Notes: generated by a model not told the origin, from the sequence alone. DNA of 64,000 nt from Profundicola chukchiensis (GCF_029664245.1 NZ_JANAIE010000001.1:124001-188000), one strand, 5' to 3'; numbered from the stretch's first letter, positions 41,732-51,380 are shown. Program-made: numbers and translations.

Positions 41732-43144
41732 TCACCCGGAAGTAGCCAAGTCATTTTTTGCGAGAATTGCCATACGATTCTGCCATAATTTAATTAAAAT
41801 AGCCATACTCATCCACACGCCATATTGTCTAAAAAAGTCGGTCTGAAACCAGTTTACAAAGAGACCAACAAAGGAGACTAATAATATCAGTGCTATGTTT
41901 GCCACCACGGGATCAGAACTCTTAATCCAAAGGATACGACTTCTGTTTAAACAAATGAACAATAGACTAGCAAATATGCCAAATCCAATAATTCCAGTTT
42001 CTGCAAGAAGTCGGGTGTAGATATTATAAGCAGAGGGAAAAGATTTTAGTTTTTGGTTTCTATATCTATATTTAAATTCCCAATTACCATAAGTTGCCCA
42101 AAAAGGGTATTCATATATTTTGTGATAAGTTTCTTGCCCTAAACCAACACCTACAATTGGATTTTTTTTAAACACTTGTAAAGAGGCATACTGCATCCCA
42201 AAACGTGTTCGATTTGACAGATCATGCGCCGTTTTCTTGGTTGGATCTAGTGATTCTATTTTCTCTTGGATCGTGGAAATAATAGGTTGAGAATAAAACG
42301 TAAAAAGAATGCCAATTAAAATGCTTGTCGCCAAAAAAAGCTTTGTTATATCCTCTCTGTATTCCTTTTTAAAATATAATGCTACAAAGAAAACAATCAA
42401 CTGTAACGAGACATTAATCAAAGCTGTCCTTGAGCCCGATAGAAACATCAACAACAAAACCATGAGCATTGGAATATATCGCCATTTGCTCTTTTCGGTT
42501 GCCACATAACTAAACATCCAAGCAGAAATCGTTATCAAATAATTACCCAAAGAAGGCACCTCATAGGTAACTGAACTTATGCGCCCTATGTCATTTAAAC
42601 TTACATTAACAAACGGAAATATCTCAAATAAATTCAAAATGGGTAGCAGTTGACTCAGCCCAAAAATAACAATGGCGGACTCTATGATACCATACACAAA
42701 AACAAAAATGAAACTGAACAAAAATGTTTTTCTAATAAGGCGTAATATCTGCTCAAAACTTAAACCCCGTACGACATTCCAATACAAAGTAAAAAATACA
42801 AAAACAGAAATAATTAATGATAAAAACTGTCTAGCAAACCGACTCAGCCCAGACGTTTGTTTATAAAAACTATCTATAACGGTGGGCAAATTAAACAATG
42901 TGGCGATGATAGTCCACAAGACAAAAATGAAAATTAATTGAAAGATAATACTCTTGTACGGAATGTTTATCCGTCCTTTAAACAGTGTTTCTAACCCTAA
43001 AGCAGTAAAACCGAGTAAAAAGAAATAGGTTGCAGCTTCATTTTTATATTCACCTAAAAATGAGAGACCATCAAAATCGTTAAACGGAATAAAAAATAAT
43101 CCTACAATGAATAAAACTGTATAAACATCTCGTAAAGTCCTCAT
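41732..43144 (-). CDS. O-antigen ligase/polymerase family membrane protein (second copy)
   Basis: A 470-residue protein with about twelve membrane helices. The large periplasmic loop (about 275-375) contains NRTRFGMQYASLQVFKKNPIVGVGLGQETY and the later YNIYTRLLAETGIIGFGIF, matching the O-antigen ligase/Wzy_C pattern with its N-x-Y-x-R-x-L-A-E-x-G-x-x-G stretch. One of the two such proteins in the locus is probably the polymerase and the other the ligase. It lies 61 bases after the Wzz-like gene, which favours the polymerase role for this copy. Its 3' end is convergent with the glycoside hydrolase, 11 bases apart. Confidence 0.87.
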   Translation of the reverse strand: MRTLRDVYTVLFIVGLFFIPFNDFDGLSFLGEYKNEAATYFFLLGFTALGLETLFKGRINIPYKSIIFQLIFIFVLWTIIATLFNLPTVIDSFYKQTSGLSRFARQFLSLIISVFVFFTLYWNVVRGLSFEQILRLIRKTFLFSFIFVFVYGIIESAIVIFGLSQLLPILNLFEIFPFVNVSLNDIGRISSVTYEVPSLGNYLITISAWMFSYVATEKSKWRYIPMLMVLLLMFLSGSRTALINVSLQLIVFFVALYFKKEYREDITKLFLATSILIGILFTFYSQPIISTIQEKIESLDPTKKTAHDLSNRTRFGMQYASLQVFKKNPIVGVGLGQETYHKIYEYPFWATYGNWEFKYRYRNQKLKSFPSAYNIYTRLLAETGIIGFGIFASLLFICLNRSRILWIKSSDPVVANIALILLVSFVGLFVNWFQTDFFRQYGVWMSMAILIKLWQNRMAILAKNDLATSG

Positions 43145-43205
43145 TGCAAGTAAGCTAATCTGGAATGATTTTTAAATTCAAAAACACTATATTTCCAACG
43201 CAGTA

Positions 43206-44120
43206 TCAAGATATTCTAGCGCTAATCTTCTTATATTTCCCAAGGAAAAACACCAGTAGTAAATAGATCAAAATCAGTACTAAAGGTATAATTATCATAT
43301 ACGACAGCGTATTATCTTTTATGTTCTGAACCCTAGCTATATCATAAAAAACCTTGGACTTTTCGACTTGCGAGATTTGGAGCTGTTCTATATTAGATAA
43401 CAAATAATTCTTACTTTCTATCAGCCCATTTAGCTCAGGATACATTTCTATATTAAAATCGCTTTTCGCCACAGTATCAGCAGCACCCATCTTTTGAAAC
43501 ATATTATTTATGTTCTGAATAGAGGCTCGCTTTTCCTCTATCTCATTTATAATATGTGCTTGTTCGATTTCTTGTCTTTTCAGGAAATAAGGTTGTTGGT
43601 TTAATTTATTCAAATAATTACTTACAATTTCACCATCCGTGTCTCGTCGATCTGTCTTAATCGTTAACTTATGAAGTTTATAAATTATTTCTGTTTGATT
43701 ACCAGGTTCATGCGTAGAAATATTGATATTATTCTCACTTAAGAACTCTCCTTTTTCCAAATTATTTGACCCAGAAGATAACAGACCAAAAACATCTATA
43801 ATCGGTTCAACCTCTATTCCTACAATAATAGAATCTAACTTATCCTGCTGACTCGAAACTTTCTCATACAAATAAGATGAACTATCAAAGTTGGGTGACA
43901 AAATTATTTCATGCCTATATTCATCCTTTTTATTGGAATCTAAAAGATAACCTAGTACAATTCCGACTACAATTAAACCTATGAAAATAAAAATATTTCT
44001 AAGTATAAACTGAATAAACCGAACCGCTAATTCACCTAAGTAATCAAAAAAATCACCAATTTTTTTCATCACATAGAATAAATCTACTTCTGGCTCTGTA
44101 TTTTCTAAGTTTGGAGACAT
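43206..44120 (-). CDS. Wzz-like chain-length regulator protein
   Basis: 304 residues with one membrane helix near the N-terminus (about 40-60, IFIFIGLIVVGIVLGYLL) and one near the C-terminus (about 270-291), enclosing a periplasmic region with coiled-coil-prone helices (about 190-260). This two-helix topology is that of polysaccharide co-polymerases (Wzz/PCP). The kinase domain and the Pro-rich second-helix motif of classical Wzz are not evident, so it is a divergent member. Followed by a polymerase-like gene, which fits a role in setting chain length. Confidence 0.65.
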   Translation of the reverse strand: MSPNLENTEPEVDLFYVMKKIGDFFDYLGELAVRFIQFILRNIFIFIGLIVVGIVLGYLLDSNKKDEYRHEIILSPNFDSSSYLYEKVSSQQDKLDSIIVGIEVEPIIDVFGLLSSGSNNLEKGEFLSENNINISTHEPGNQTEIIYKLHKLTIKTDRRDTDGEIVSNYLNKLNQQPYFLKRQEIEQAHIINEIEEKRASIQNINNMFQKMGAADTVAKSDFNIEMYPELNGLIESKNYLLSNIEQLQISQVEKSKVFYDIARVQNIKDNTLSYMIIIPLVLILIYLLLVFFLGKYKKISARIS

Positions 44121-44149
44121 ATATTAATTATTTAAACAAATAAAGGTCA

Positions 44150-44157
44150 CAAATATA
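44150..44157 (-). promoter_or_regulatory. -7 promoter element of the Wzz-like gene
   Basis: Minus strand TATATTTG matches TAnnTTTG, 29 bases before the ATG. Confidence 0.5.
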
Positions 44158-44296
44158 GCGTAAAAATGTATACTGAAGTATTTTCGTTTGGCTATATGCC
44201 GCTAAGGGCCCAAAATATTACTATTTGGACTTATTGCTAGCGCTGGGTAATCTTTCAGATTTAAATAATTAATTTTAGATATGTTGTGAAATCGTT

Positions 44297-45154
44297 CTAA
44301 AGCTTACTAAGAAGCAACTTCAAACTATCTTTCCAGTGAGGGCTCTCAACATCATATACCTCTTGAATTTTAGCTGTGTCTAAAACTGAATAAGCAGGTC
44401 GTTTCGCCGGTGTGGGAAACTCAGAAGTTGGTATAGGATTAATCTTTATTTCTGCATTTGTAAGCTCTTTGATAGCCTCTGCAAAGCCATACCAGGTGGT
44501 GTCTCCTGCATTGGTAAAGTGATAGATACCTGGCGTCTTCTTCTTAGCTTGAACAACTTTTAGAATAGCTCTAGCGATATCATTTGCATTCGTTGGTGTT
44601 CCTTTTTGATCATTTACCACCGAAATTTCGTCTTTATCAGCGAACAAACGCAACATGGTTTTCATAAAATTCTTCCCATGTTGAGAGTAAACCCAGGCCG
44701 TACGAATAATAATCGTCTCTGGATTATTTTCCAATGCCAACTGCTCACCTACTAATTTAGATTTACCGTAAACGCTTATTGGATTGGTTTCATGATCAGC
44801 AGCAAATGGTTTATCAGCATTTCCATCGAATACATAATCCGTTGAAACATGAATTAACTCAATATTTTTTTCAGCGCAAATTTTCGCCATTTCTCCAACA
44901 GCTTCTGCATTCACAGCATAAGCCTTATCAACTTCTTCCTCGGCTAAATCAACAGCTGTATAGGCTGCACAATTTATCAAAACATCAAATTCATTTTGAG
45001 TCAAATAATCGCGCATCATTTGAATATTAGCCAGATCAAACTCTTGTCGAGTAACAAAGGTATAATGATATTCGCTGTTGTTTATTTGGCTAACGGCATC
45101 CTTGATACATTGTCCTAACTGCCCATTTGCTCCTGTAACTAATACTTTTTTCAT
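44297..45154 (-). CDS. rfbD: dTDP-4-dehydrorhamnose reductase
   Basis: A 285-residue short-chain dehydrogenase of the RmlD type: VTGANGQLGQCI (NAD(P)-binding), LINCAAYTAVDLAEEE, HVSTDYVFDG, PISVYGKSKLVGEQ with the catalytic Y-x3-K, and IIRTAWVYSQHGKNFMKTML. It makes dTDP-L-rhamnose, the last step of the pathway. It overlaps rfbC by 4 bases. The first two enzymes (RmlA, RmlB) are not encoded in this window. Confidence 0.95.
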   Translation of the reverse strand: MKKVLVTGANGQLGQCIKDAVSQINNSEYHYTFVTRQEFDLANIQMMRDYLTQNEFDVLINCAAYTAVDLAEEEVDKAYAVNAEAVGEMAKICAEKNIELIHVSTDYVFDGNADKPFAADHETNPISVYGKSKLVGEQLALENNPETIIIRTAWVYSQHGKNFMKTMLRLFADKDEISVVNDQKGTPTNANDIARAILKVVQAKKKTPGIYHFTNAGDTTWYGFAEAIKELTNAEIKINPIPTSEFPTPAKRPAYSVLDTAKIQEVYDVESPHWKDSLKLLLSKL

Positions 45155-45705
45155 AGCTCAACCGCCTTAAAATCAGAGAAAAGTTTTTGATTTAAATCCT
45201 TTTCTGATAAAATAGCTTTATCCTTTGGAATTCCCCAATCAATATTTAAATCTTCGTCAAATAAATAAATACCATCTTCTGCATCTTTATCGTAAAAGGC
45301 GTCACATTTATATGCGACAACCGCTGTTTCCGATAAAACTGAATAACCATGTGCAAATCCATGAGGGATATAAAGCTGTAGATTGTTTTCAGCGCTTAAC
45401 TCAACCGCAACATGTTGACCATAGGTCGGTGAGTCTTTTCTAACATCTACCGCTACATCGAGAATTTCACCCTCTAAAACACGCAAAAACTTAGTTTGTA
45501 AAGATGGTTTTCTTTGTAAATGTAAACCTCTAATAACCCCATATTGAGATTTGGCTTGGTTATCTTGCATAAAAAGCAAATCTATTCCAGTGGCTTCTTT
45601 AAATCTTTGGAAGTTATAACTTTCAAAAAAGTATCCTCTTTCGTCTTTAAAGATTTGAGGTTTTACAATAAAACAACCTTCAAGTTTTGTTTGTGTTATT
45701 TTCAT
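45151..45705 (-). CDS. rfbC: dTDP-4-dehydrorhamnose 3,5-epimerase
   Basis: A 184-residue cupin-fold epimerase: VKPQIFKDERGYFFESYN, FMQDNQAKSQYGVIRGLHLQ (with the catalytic His in RGLH), EGEILDVAVDVRKDSPTYG, LYIPHGFAHGYSVLSE and the later CDAFYDKDAEDGIYLFDEDL. It epimerises C3 and C5 in dTDP-L-rhamnose synthesis. First gene of the rfbC-rfbD pair, with a -7 element 17 bases upstream. Confidence 0.95.
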   Translation of the reverse strand: MKITQTKLEGCFIVKPQIFKDERGYFFESYNFQRFKEATGIDLLFMQDNQAKSQYGVIRGLHLQRKPSLQTKFLRVLEGEILDVAVDVRKDSPTYGQHVAVELSAENNLQLYIPHGFAHGYSVLSETAVVAYKCDAFYDKDAEDGIYLFDEDLNIDWGIPKDKAILSEKDLNQKLFSDFKAVEL

Positions 45706-45722
45706 ATCTATAAGGATTGTGA

Positions 45723-45730
45723 CAAATATA
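45723..45730 (-). promoter_or_regulatory. -7 promoter element of rfbC
   Basis: Minus strand TATATTTG matches TAnnTTTG, 17 bases before the rfbC ATG. Confidence 0.5.
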
Positions 45731-45803
45731 CAATCTTTAGAATTATTATATATTTTAGAAACATAAACTTAATAAAATTACACTTAAGTTATCGCCTTAT
45801 TAA

Positions 45804-45834
45804 CAAAAAAAGCCGACTCCATAGAGTCGGCTTT
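45804..45834 (-). terminator. Intrinsic terminator of the BamA/OmpH operon
   Basis: A perfect 11-bp stem (AAAGCCGACTC / GAGTCGGCTTT) with loop CATA. The A run at 45805-45811 becomes the T run on the minus strand. It lies 25 bases beyond the stop of the last OmpH gene. Confidence 0.9.
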
Positions 45835-45858
45835 ATAGTACTTATTTAGGTTCAATAA

Positions 45859-46407
45859 TTATTGAGCTCCTAATTGTTTTTTAACGTCGTTTGTGATATC
45901 TACACCACCTTTAGAATACAATACAGTTCCGCTTGGTCCTGCAGTTGCCATATCGATGATATACGCTAACTGTTTTTCATCACCTACCTGCTGGATAGCT
46001 CCCAGTACTTTTTCACGGATAGGTTGTATTAAATCTCTTTCCAATTTATTTAAAGTATCAGCCGCAGTTTTTCGGTACTCTATTAATTCTTGTTGTTTCT
46101 TTTGAAGATCTTCTTGAACAGGTGCCAATTTTTGAATTAAAGCACGTTGTTCTGCTTCTGATTTATCTTGTATAGCCTCCATTTGTTTTTGACCGTCAGT
46201 CCAAATGGTTTGCATTTCTGCTTCTCTTCTTTCAACCTCTGCTTGGTGACGCTCTGCCTCTGTTTCTAATTTAGTCTGCGCAGCTATATAATCAGGAAGT
46301 GCCTCTAAAATTGTATTAGAATTTACGTGAGCAACTGATTGAGCGTTCACACTACCAATTCCTAATAATAGGAATGAAAAAAAGGCGATTAATGTTAAAT
46401 TTTTCAT
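45859..46407 (-). CDS. OmpH/Skp family periplasmic chaperone (second copy)
   Basis: 182 residues from the ATG giving MKNLTLIAFFSF; an in-frame TTG 12 bases upstream is less likely. Signal peptide about 1-23 (ending NAQ), then AHVNSNTILEALPDY, a long charged coiled coil (about 45-125, rich in Glu/Gln/Lys) and the C-terminal AYIIDMATAGPSGTVLYSKGG-like strands. Skp proteins hold unfolded outer-membrane proteins in the periplasm in trimers with long tentacles. It directly follows a longer paralogue and BamA. Confidence 0.92.
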   Translation of the reverse strand: MKNLTLIAFFSFLLLGIGSVNAQSVAHVNSNTILEALPDYIAAQTKLETEAERHQAEVERREAEMQTIWTDGQKQMEAIQDKSEAEQRALIQKLAPVQEDLQKKQQELIEYRKTAADTLNKLERDLIQPIREKVLGAIQQVGDEKQLAYIIDMATAGPSGTVLYSKGGVDITNDVKKQLGAQ

Positions 46408-46428
46408 AGTTATATTCAATTTATTTTA

Positions 46429-47082
46429 TTACTTACTTTTAACCGGTTTAATAGACTCGGTTTTTTGAATTTTTAATCTGTTATCTATTTTCTTTAAAAC
46501 TCTTTTGTCGCTATTCATAGGGTTCACACTATTATCTGGTGTTCTTCTATTTTTAGCATCGCGAATAGGTTCTTTTCCTTCTGGTAAAACCATTCTTAAA
46601 ACTTCTTCGCTAATATCATATTTTGGATCTGAATAAAGCATAACCAAGTCACTTCCTTTGTCAAACACAAAACTGTATTTTCTTCTTTCAGCAACTGTTT
46701 TTACAGCATTCCAAATTTGATCTTGAATTGGCTTAACTAAGTTTCTACGCACTGAAAGCATATCACCATTAGGTCCATATCTCTGTGCTTGTAAATCCTT
46801 AATCGTTTGTCTTTTTTCTGCAATCTCAGCCTCTCTTTCTACAACCTGATCTTTTGTTAAAAGAATTTTCTCGTTTTGAAATTCAGTTAACATCACTTCT
46901 AATTGCTCATTATGATTCTCAATTTCCGTAGCCCAATTATTTGCCTGCATATCCAATCTCTGTTGTGCATCTGCATATTGCGGTAAACTATTCAATACAT
47001 AATCTGTATCAACATACCCAAAACGCTGCCCAAACATACTGGTGCTTATAAGGAAAATGAATATTACAATACTGTTTTTCAT
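46429..47082 (-). CDS. OmpH/Skp family periplasmic chaperone (first copy)
   Basis: A 217-residue paralogue: signal peptide about 1-18 (ending MFGQ), RFGYVDTDYVLNSLPQYADAQ-type start, coiled coil (about 38-110), and KYSFVFDKGSDLVMLYSDPKYDIS. Unlike the next copy it has a basic, Asn/Pro-containing C-terminal extension of about 45 residues (from KNRRTPDNSVN). Lies 46 bases after BamA, so chaperone and assembly factor are made together. Confidence 0.92.
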   Translation of the reverse strand: MKNSIVIFIFLISTSMFGQRFGYVDTDYVLNSLPQYADAQQRLDMQANNWATEIENHNEQLEVMLTEFQNEKILLTKDQVVEREAEIAEKRQTIKDLQAQRYGPNGDMLSVRRNLVKPIQDQIWNAVKTVAERRKYSFVFDKGSDLVMLYSDPKYDISEEVLRMVLPEGKEPIRDAKNRRTPDNSVNPMNSDKRVLKKIDNRLKIQKTESIKPVKSK

Positions 47083-47128
47083 AATGACTAATTTTGATTA
47101 AACGAAAATCGTGCCAAGGGTAATAGCT

Positions 47129-49771
47129 TTAGAATGACTGACCAAATATAAAGTGTGTTTGCCATCCAGATGCTTCCCCACTTGAATTAAGATAAGGATC
47201 GAATCCATATCCAAAGTCAAATCCTAACATACCAAAGGCCGACATAAATACACGTATACCAACTCCGGCAGATCTTTTAAGCTCAAATGGTTTGAACTCT
47301 TTGTGATCATCCCAAGTATTACCAGCTTCAAAGAAACCTAAACCAAAAATCTTAGCTTGTTGTCCCATCGTGATTGGGTATCTTAACTCTAACAAGAATT
47401 TATCATAAATAGTACCTCCACCTAAGGGTGTAATATCTCTACCTACTTGTCCTCCACCATCAGTGAAATCTTGATAACCTCTCAAAGGTACAATCTCACG
47501 ACCATCGAAACGGTTGGCTTGTAATCCAGTTCCTCCCATGAAGAATCTTTCGAATGGTGAAATACCAATATCTTTATTATAGTTTCCTAAAAGACCGAAT
47601 TCTGCACCCGTTCTTAAAACTAATTTTCCTACTAATTCCTTATACCAGTTACCAGAGAATTGAACTTTATAGTATTCTAACCACTTGTATAACTGTTCGA
47701 AATTACCATCTTCTTTTAATGCTTTGTAATCCTTGTTATTGTTTAATAAAGAATAAGGCGGTGTTACTTTTAAACTTACATTAAAGTCCGATCCATAAGT
47801 TGGGAACACAGGATCATTACCTGCAGACAATCTACTTAAACCGATTTGGTAAGCCAAGTTATTAGACTGACCGTTTTCGTATTGAATTGTACCTACATTA
47901 TATCTATAGTTCTCAAAGTTGTAGTTCTGGAATGAAACCGCTTGATTTAATCTGAAGTAATCATCTGGCCAAGCTAATAATTTATTTAAACCAACTGAAG
48001 CACCCAAAATTCTCAATTTAGAATCCTCTGAGCTATATAAATTCTTATAGTTTGAGTTATAAACTGATAATGACAATGCTGTTGGTTTACTTCCTCCAAT
48101 CCAAGGCTCCGTAAATGAAATACTATAGTTTGAGAAATAACTACCTGCTTGTGCTCTAATCGACAATGCTTGTCCATCTCCAAGTGGAACTGGCTTCCAT
48201 GCTTCGCCTTTGAACAAGTTACCAATAGAGAAGTTCTGGAAAGTTAAACCTAAAGTACCGATGAATCTTCCTCCACCATAACCACCTTGTAGCTCAATCT
48301 GGCTAGAAGATTTTGGTGCTAATTTCCAATCGATATCAACTGTGTTATCTTCAACATTAGGTTTAATGTCCTGTGAAATTTGTTGAGGATCGAAGAATCC
48401 TAAACCTCCTAATTTAAAGTATGTTCTCTTAATATCACTTTTAGAGAATAAATCTCCTGGGCGCGTCATTAATTCACGTGCGATAACGTGGTCATGGGTT
48501 TGAGTATTTCCATTAAATGTAACACGATTCCAAGTTGCTTGCTCTCCTTCTTGAATTCTAATTTCTAAATCAATGGTGTCATTTTTAACTGACTTCTCAA
48601 TCGGCATAGCGTTAGAGAATAAATAACCATTGTTTAAGTATAGCGTATGAATATCATCGTCTTTATCCGAGCCTGATACTTTTTTGTTGATACCAACTGC
48701 ATCATAAGCATCACCTTTTTTATACGCGAATATTCTTTCTAAAATTTCCGTATCATATACTGAGTTTCCAACAAAAGTAACATCACCTAAGTAATATCTT
48801 TCTCCTTCGTCAACTTTTACTTTAACAACATATCTATTTTCTGAAACGCGTTCAATCGTATCCGATACTATTTTAGCATCTCTAAATCCATATCCTTTAT
48901 AAACGTCGATTAAGTTTTCTTTATCTTCTTCGAAATCTTTCGGAACTAATTTAGATGACTTCAAGATACTTCTTAAGTCAGTTCTAGAGGTATTCTTAAA
49001 TCCTTTTCTTCTTAGCATTCCGGATTTAAGCTCCTTATTTCCTTCAATGATAATATCTTTCACCTTCACACGAGGCCCCTTATCGATTACAATCTTTACA
49101 TCTTCAGTAAGATTTTTACCTTCAACTGGAACCGTAGTGAAATCTACTTTTGCATCTGGGAATCCTTTTCCTGTAAAGTGATTCTTAATATTAATTCTTG
49201 TTTGATTAATAAGGTTTTGCGTAATCTTTTCGTTTAGCTTAAGCTTATTATCCTTGATTAATGTTTCTCTTAAAGACTTTTTAACGCCAACTATTTCAAC
49301 TTCGTTGATTTTTGGAAGCGCTACCAAATTAACTCTAAGATAGATTTCGTTCCCTACAACTTTAGTTGCAAAAAACTCAACATCAGAGAACAAGTTAGTT
49401 CTCCATAATTTTTTAATCGCATTATTGATTTTCGCACCTGGAATTTCAATTTCTTCGCCTAATTGTAGGCCTGTAAATCTCAGGATTTGGTTTGTACTAT
49501 AAGGCGTACCACCACTCACATCTAAACCTTTTAGAATGTACTGTGCCATCATTTCTACAGAACTACCTGGCATTTCAGTCACTTGAGCTGGCGCCGTAAG
49601 TGTGTCCTGTTTACTACCTATCTTTTCAAAGTTAAAAACGCCGTGTGTATTGATTTGCGTAGAATCTACGTTAAAATCAACCACTTTCTTTGGCTGAATT
49701 CCTGTCGAATCTACCTGCGCACTCAATGTAACACAACTAAATAAGGTTAGTATATATAATTTCTTCATCAT
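47129..49771 (-). CDS. bamA: Outer membrane protein assembly factor BamA
   Basis: An 880-residue Omp85 protein. Signal peptide about 1-19; five POTRA domains (about 90-490), seen as repeats such as INEVEIVGVKKSLRE, VKDIIIEGNKELKSGMLRRK and YLGDVTFVGNSVYDTEIL; then the 16-strand barrel with GGTGLQANRFDGREIVPLRGY (equivalent of the VRGF/Y lid-loop motif) and final aromatic Phe (FIFGQSF). It folds and inserts outer-membrane proteins. It shares one base with the uppS stop (TAATG) and leads into the two Skp genes. Confidence 0.96.
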   Translation of the reverse strand: MMKKLYILTLFSCVTLSAQVDSTGIQPKKVVDFNVDSTQINTHGVFNFEKIGSKQDTLTAPAQVTEMPGSSVEMMAQYILKGLDVSGGTPYSTNQILRFTGLQLGEEIEIPGAKINNAIKKLWRTNLFSDVEFFATKVVGNEIYLRVNLVALPKINEVEIVGVKKSLRETLIKDNKLKLNEKITQNLINQTRINIKNHFTGKGFPDAKVDFTTVPVEGKNLTEDVKIVIDKGPRVKVKDIIIEGNKELKSGMLRRKGFKNTSRTDLRSILKSSKLVPKDFEEDKENLIDVYKGYGFRDAKIVSDTIERVSENRYVVKVKVDEGERYYLGDVTFVGNSVYDTEILERIFAYKKGDAYDAVGINKKVSGSDKDDDIHTLYLNNGYLFSNAMPIEKSVKNDTIDLEIRIQEGEQATWNRVTFNGNTQTHDHVIARELMTRPGDLFSKSDIKRTYFKLGGLGFFDPQQISQDIKPNVEDNTVDIDWKLAPKSSSQIELQGGYGGGRFIGTLGLTFQNFSIGNLFKGEAWKPVPLGDGQALSIRAQAGSYFSNYSISFTEPWIGGSKPTALSLSVYNSNYKNLYSSEDSKLRILGASVGLNKLLAWPDDYFRLNQAVSFQNYNFENYRYNVGTIQYENGQSNNLAYQIGLSRLSAGNDPVFPTYGSDFNVSLKVTPPYSLLNNNKDYKALKEDGNFEQLYKWLEYYKVQFSGNWYKELVGKLVLRTGAEFGLLGNYNKDIGISPFERFFMGGTGLQANRFDGREIVPLRGYQDFTDGGGQVGRDITPLGGGTIYDKFLLELRYPITMGQQAKIFGLGFFEAGNTWDDHKEFKPFELKRSAGVGIRVFMSAFGMLGFDFGYGFDPYLNSSGEASGWQTHFIFGQSF

Positions 49772-50529
49772 TAATTCTTCGGTTCCGTTAATTGATCACC
49801 AGTTTTCCCAAACCTTCTTTCTCTTTTCTGATAAGAGTAAATAGCCTCAAATAGATCTTTTTTTCTAAAATCTGGCCATAAAATATCAGTAAAATAAAGT
49901 TCTGCATAAGCAATTTGCCACAGCAAAAAGTTGCTTATCCTCGTTTCGCCACTTGTCCTTATCATTAAGTCTACATCTGGTAAATCAGCAGTAAACAAGT
50001 AGTTTTTGAAAACTTCTGGTGTAATGTTGTTAATTTCTAGGTTATCTTCTTTGACGTCTTTTGCAATTGATTTTACAGCAGAAATGATTTCATCTTTAGC
50101 GCCATAACTCAAAGCTAGCGTCAAAACAGCTTTGGTATTATTTTTTGTCGACTCCATTACCGATTTCAACTCGGCAGACACATCTTTGGGTAGTTTGTCT
50201 ATATCTCCAATCGTGCAAAGTCGAATATTGTTTTCTTGAAGTGTTTTTAACTCTTTTTTGAGTGAACTTGCTAGCAAGCCCATTAAAAAGCCAACCTCTT
50301 CCATGGGTCTAGACCAATTTTCAGAGGAGAAAGCGTAAAGTGTTAAATAAGGAATACCAAGATCGTCGCAGCCTTCAATGGCCGAGCGAACAGCTTTTAT
50401 GGCATTTTTATGCCCAAAGGTTCGCAACATACCCTTCTTCTTAGCCCAACGACCATTTCCATCCATAATGATGGCAACGTGTTGTGGTATATTCGATGAG
50501 TCAATTTTATTTCTTAAGGTTTGTTGCAT
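49771..50529 (-). CDS. uppS: Isoprenyl transferase (undecaprenyl diphosphate synthase)
   Basis: A 252-residue cis-prenyltransferase: VAIIMDGNGRWAKKKG (catalytic Asp, pyrophosphate loop), GHKNAIKAVRSAIEG, YLTLYAFSSENWSRP, and the C-terminal DLMIRTSGETRISNFLLWQIAYAE-region with RTSGE and the aromatic/Tyr-Ala-Glu block. It makes the C55 lipid carrier used for peptidoglycan, lipid A polysaccharide and exopolysaccharide. Its neighbours DUF6089 and BamA are the common Bacteroidota arrangement. Confidence 0.96.
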   Translation of the reverse strand: MQQTLRNKIDSSNIPQHVAIIMDGNGRWAKKKGMLRTFGHKNAIKAVRSAIEGCDDLGIPYLTLYAFSSENWSRPMEEVGFLMGLLASSLKKELKTLQENNIRLCTIGDIDKLPKDVSAELKSVMESTKNNTKAVLTLALSYGAKDEIISAVKSIAKDVKEDNLEINNITPEVFKNYLFTADLPDVDLMIRTSGETRISNFLLWQIAYAELYFTDILWPDFRKKDLFEAIYSYQKRERRFGKTGDQLTEPKN

Positions 50530-50534
50530 TCTTA

Positions 50535-51380
50535 TTAATCACAGAAACATGCTGGTCTTCCGAAGGTGTAAGTTAAAGTTAAACCAGTGAAAACATACCA
50601 ATCATTATTTGAATGATCTCCTAATTGTCTTCCGATAATTAACTCGTCGTTACGCTTTTGGATTTCTTGCGAAATTCCATTGTAAGTTTCTAATCCTGGT
50701 TCTATGACGTAGCTAAAGTCTTCGGGTTGCGCGAAAGCCATATCTAGGTCATCAACCATAGTAGGTCTAACGCCAACTTCTGCAGCTACAATCCAGTTCC
50801 ATCTGAACTTGTATTTATATCCAGCTCCAAAAGGAACGGTATATGATATTTTTGTCTTATTTGATTTTTCTATTAAAGTTTCAAAATCTTGTGCTGATGT
50901 TGGTGCTGTACTTCCATCATGTAATTGGTGAGTAACTTTATACTCTGGATGATTATATCCAAAAACTCCACCACCTGCAAAGATGTAAGGCGAATGACCT
51001 CTTTCTTGCTCAGCATTAATTGGGAAGAAATTATATTCAAAAACTACGGATGCTTCAAATAAAGATTGAGAGTATTTGGCACCACGATCATATCTATAAT
51101 CCTCAGCTGCTAATTTATCGTTATCAATAAACCTAGAATAATCTAAATTCAAACGTAGTGATTGTTGTGGGTTTAAATTGAATCTATAAATAGCCCCAAT
51201 CGCAATAGGAATAGTTGGTTCACCTTTATCAAAACTCTTGGGCAAAGGATTGATAAAATCAGTTCTACCAACATCTGTAATACCATTGGCACCACCCAAA
51301 AACAAACCTACTTCGTGCTTTTGCGCTTGCAGATTACATGCAAAAATTGTTATAAATATGAATACAAAAAATCCTCTCAT
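50535..51380 (-). CDS. DUF6089 outer-membrane beta-barrel protein
   Basis: 281 residues from the ATG giving MRGFFVFIFITIF; the frame extends 11 codons upstream but into the promoter region. Signal peptide about 1-20 (ending NLQAQ), then KHEVGLFLGGANGITDVGRTDF, NLDYSRFIDND, SPYIFAGGGVFGYNHPEY and a barrel-like end (TGLTLTYTFGRPACFCD). The double-Cys end (CFCD) is notable for an outer-membrane protein. Role unknown; the family is regularly found upstream of uppS-bamA and may serve envelope assembly. Confidence 0.87.
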   Translation of the reverse strand: MRGFFVFIFITIFACNLQAQKHEVGLFLGGANGITDVGRTDFINPLPKSFDKGEPTIPIAIGAIYRFNLNPQQSLRLNLDYSRFIDNDKLAAEDYRYDRGAKYSQSLFEASVVFEYNFFPINAEQERGHSPYIFAGGGVFGYNHPEYKVTHQLHDGSTAPTSAQDFETLIEKSNKTKISYTVPFGAGYKYKFRWNWIVAAEVGVRPTMVDDLDMAFAQPEDFSYVIEPGLETYNGISQEIQKRNDELIIGRQLGDHSNNDWYVFTGLTLTYTFGRPACFCD

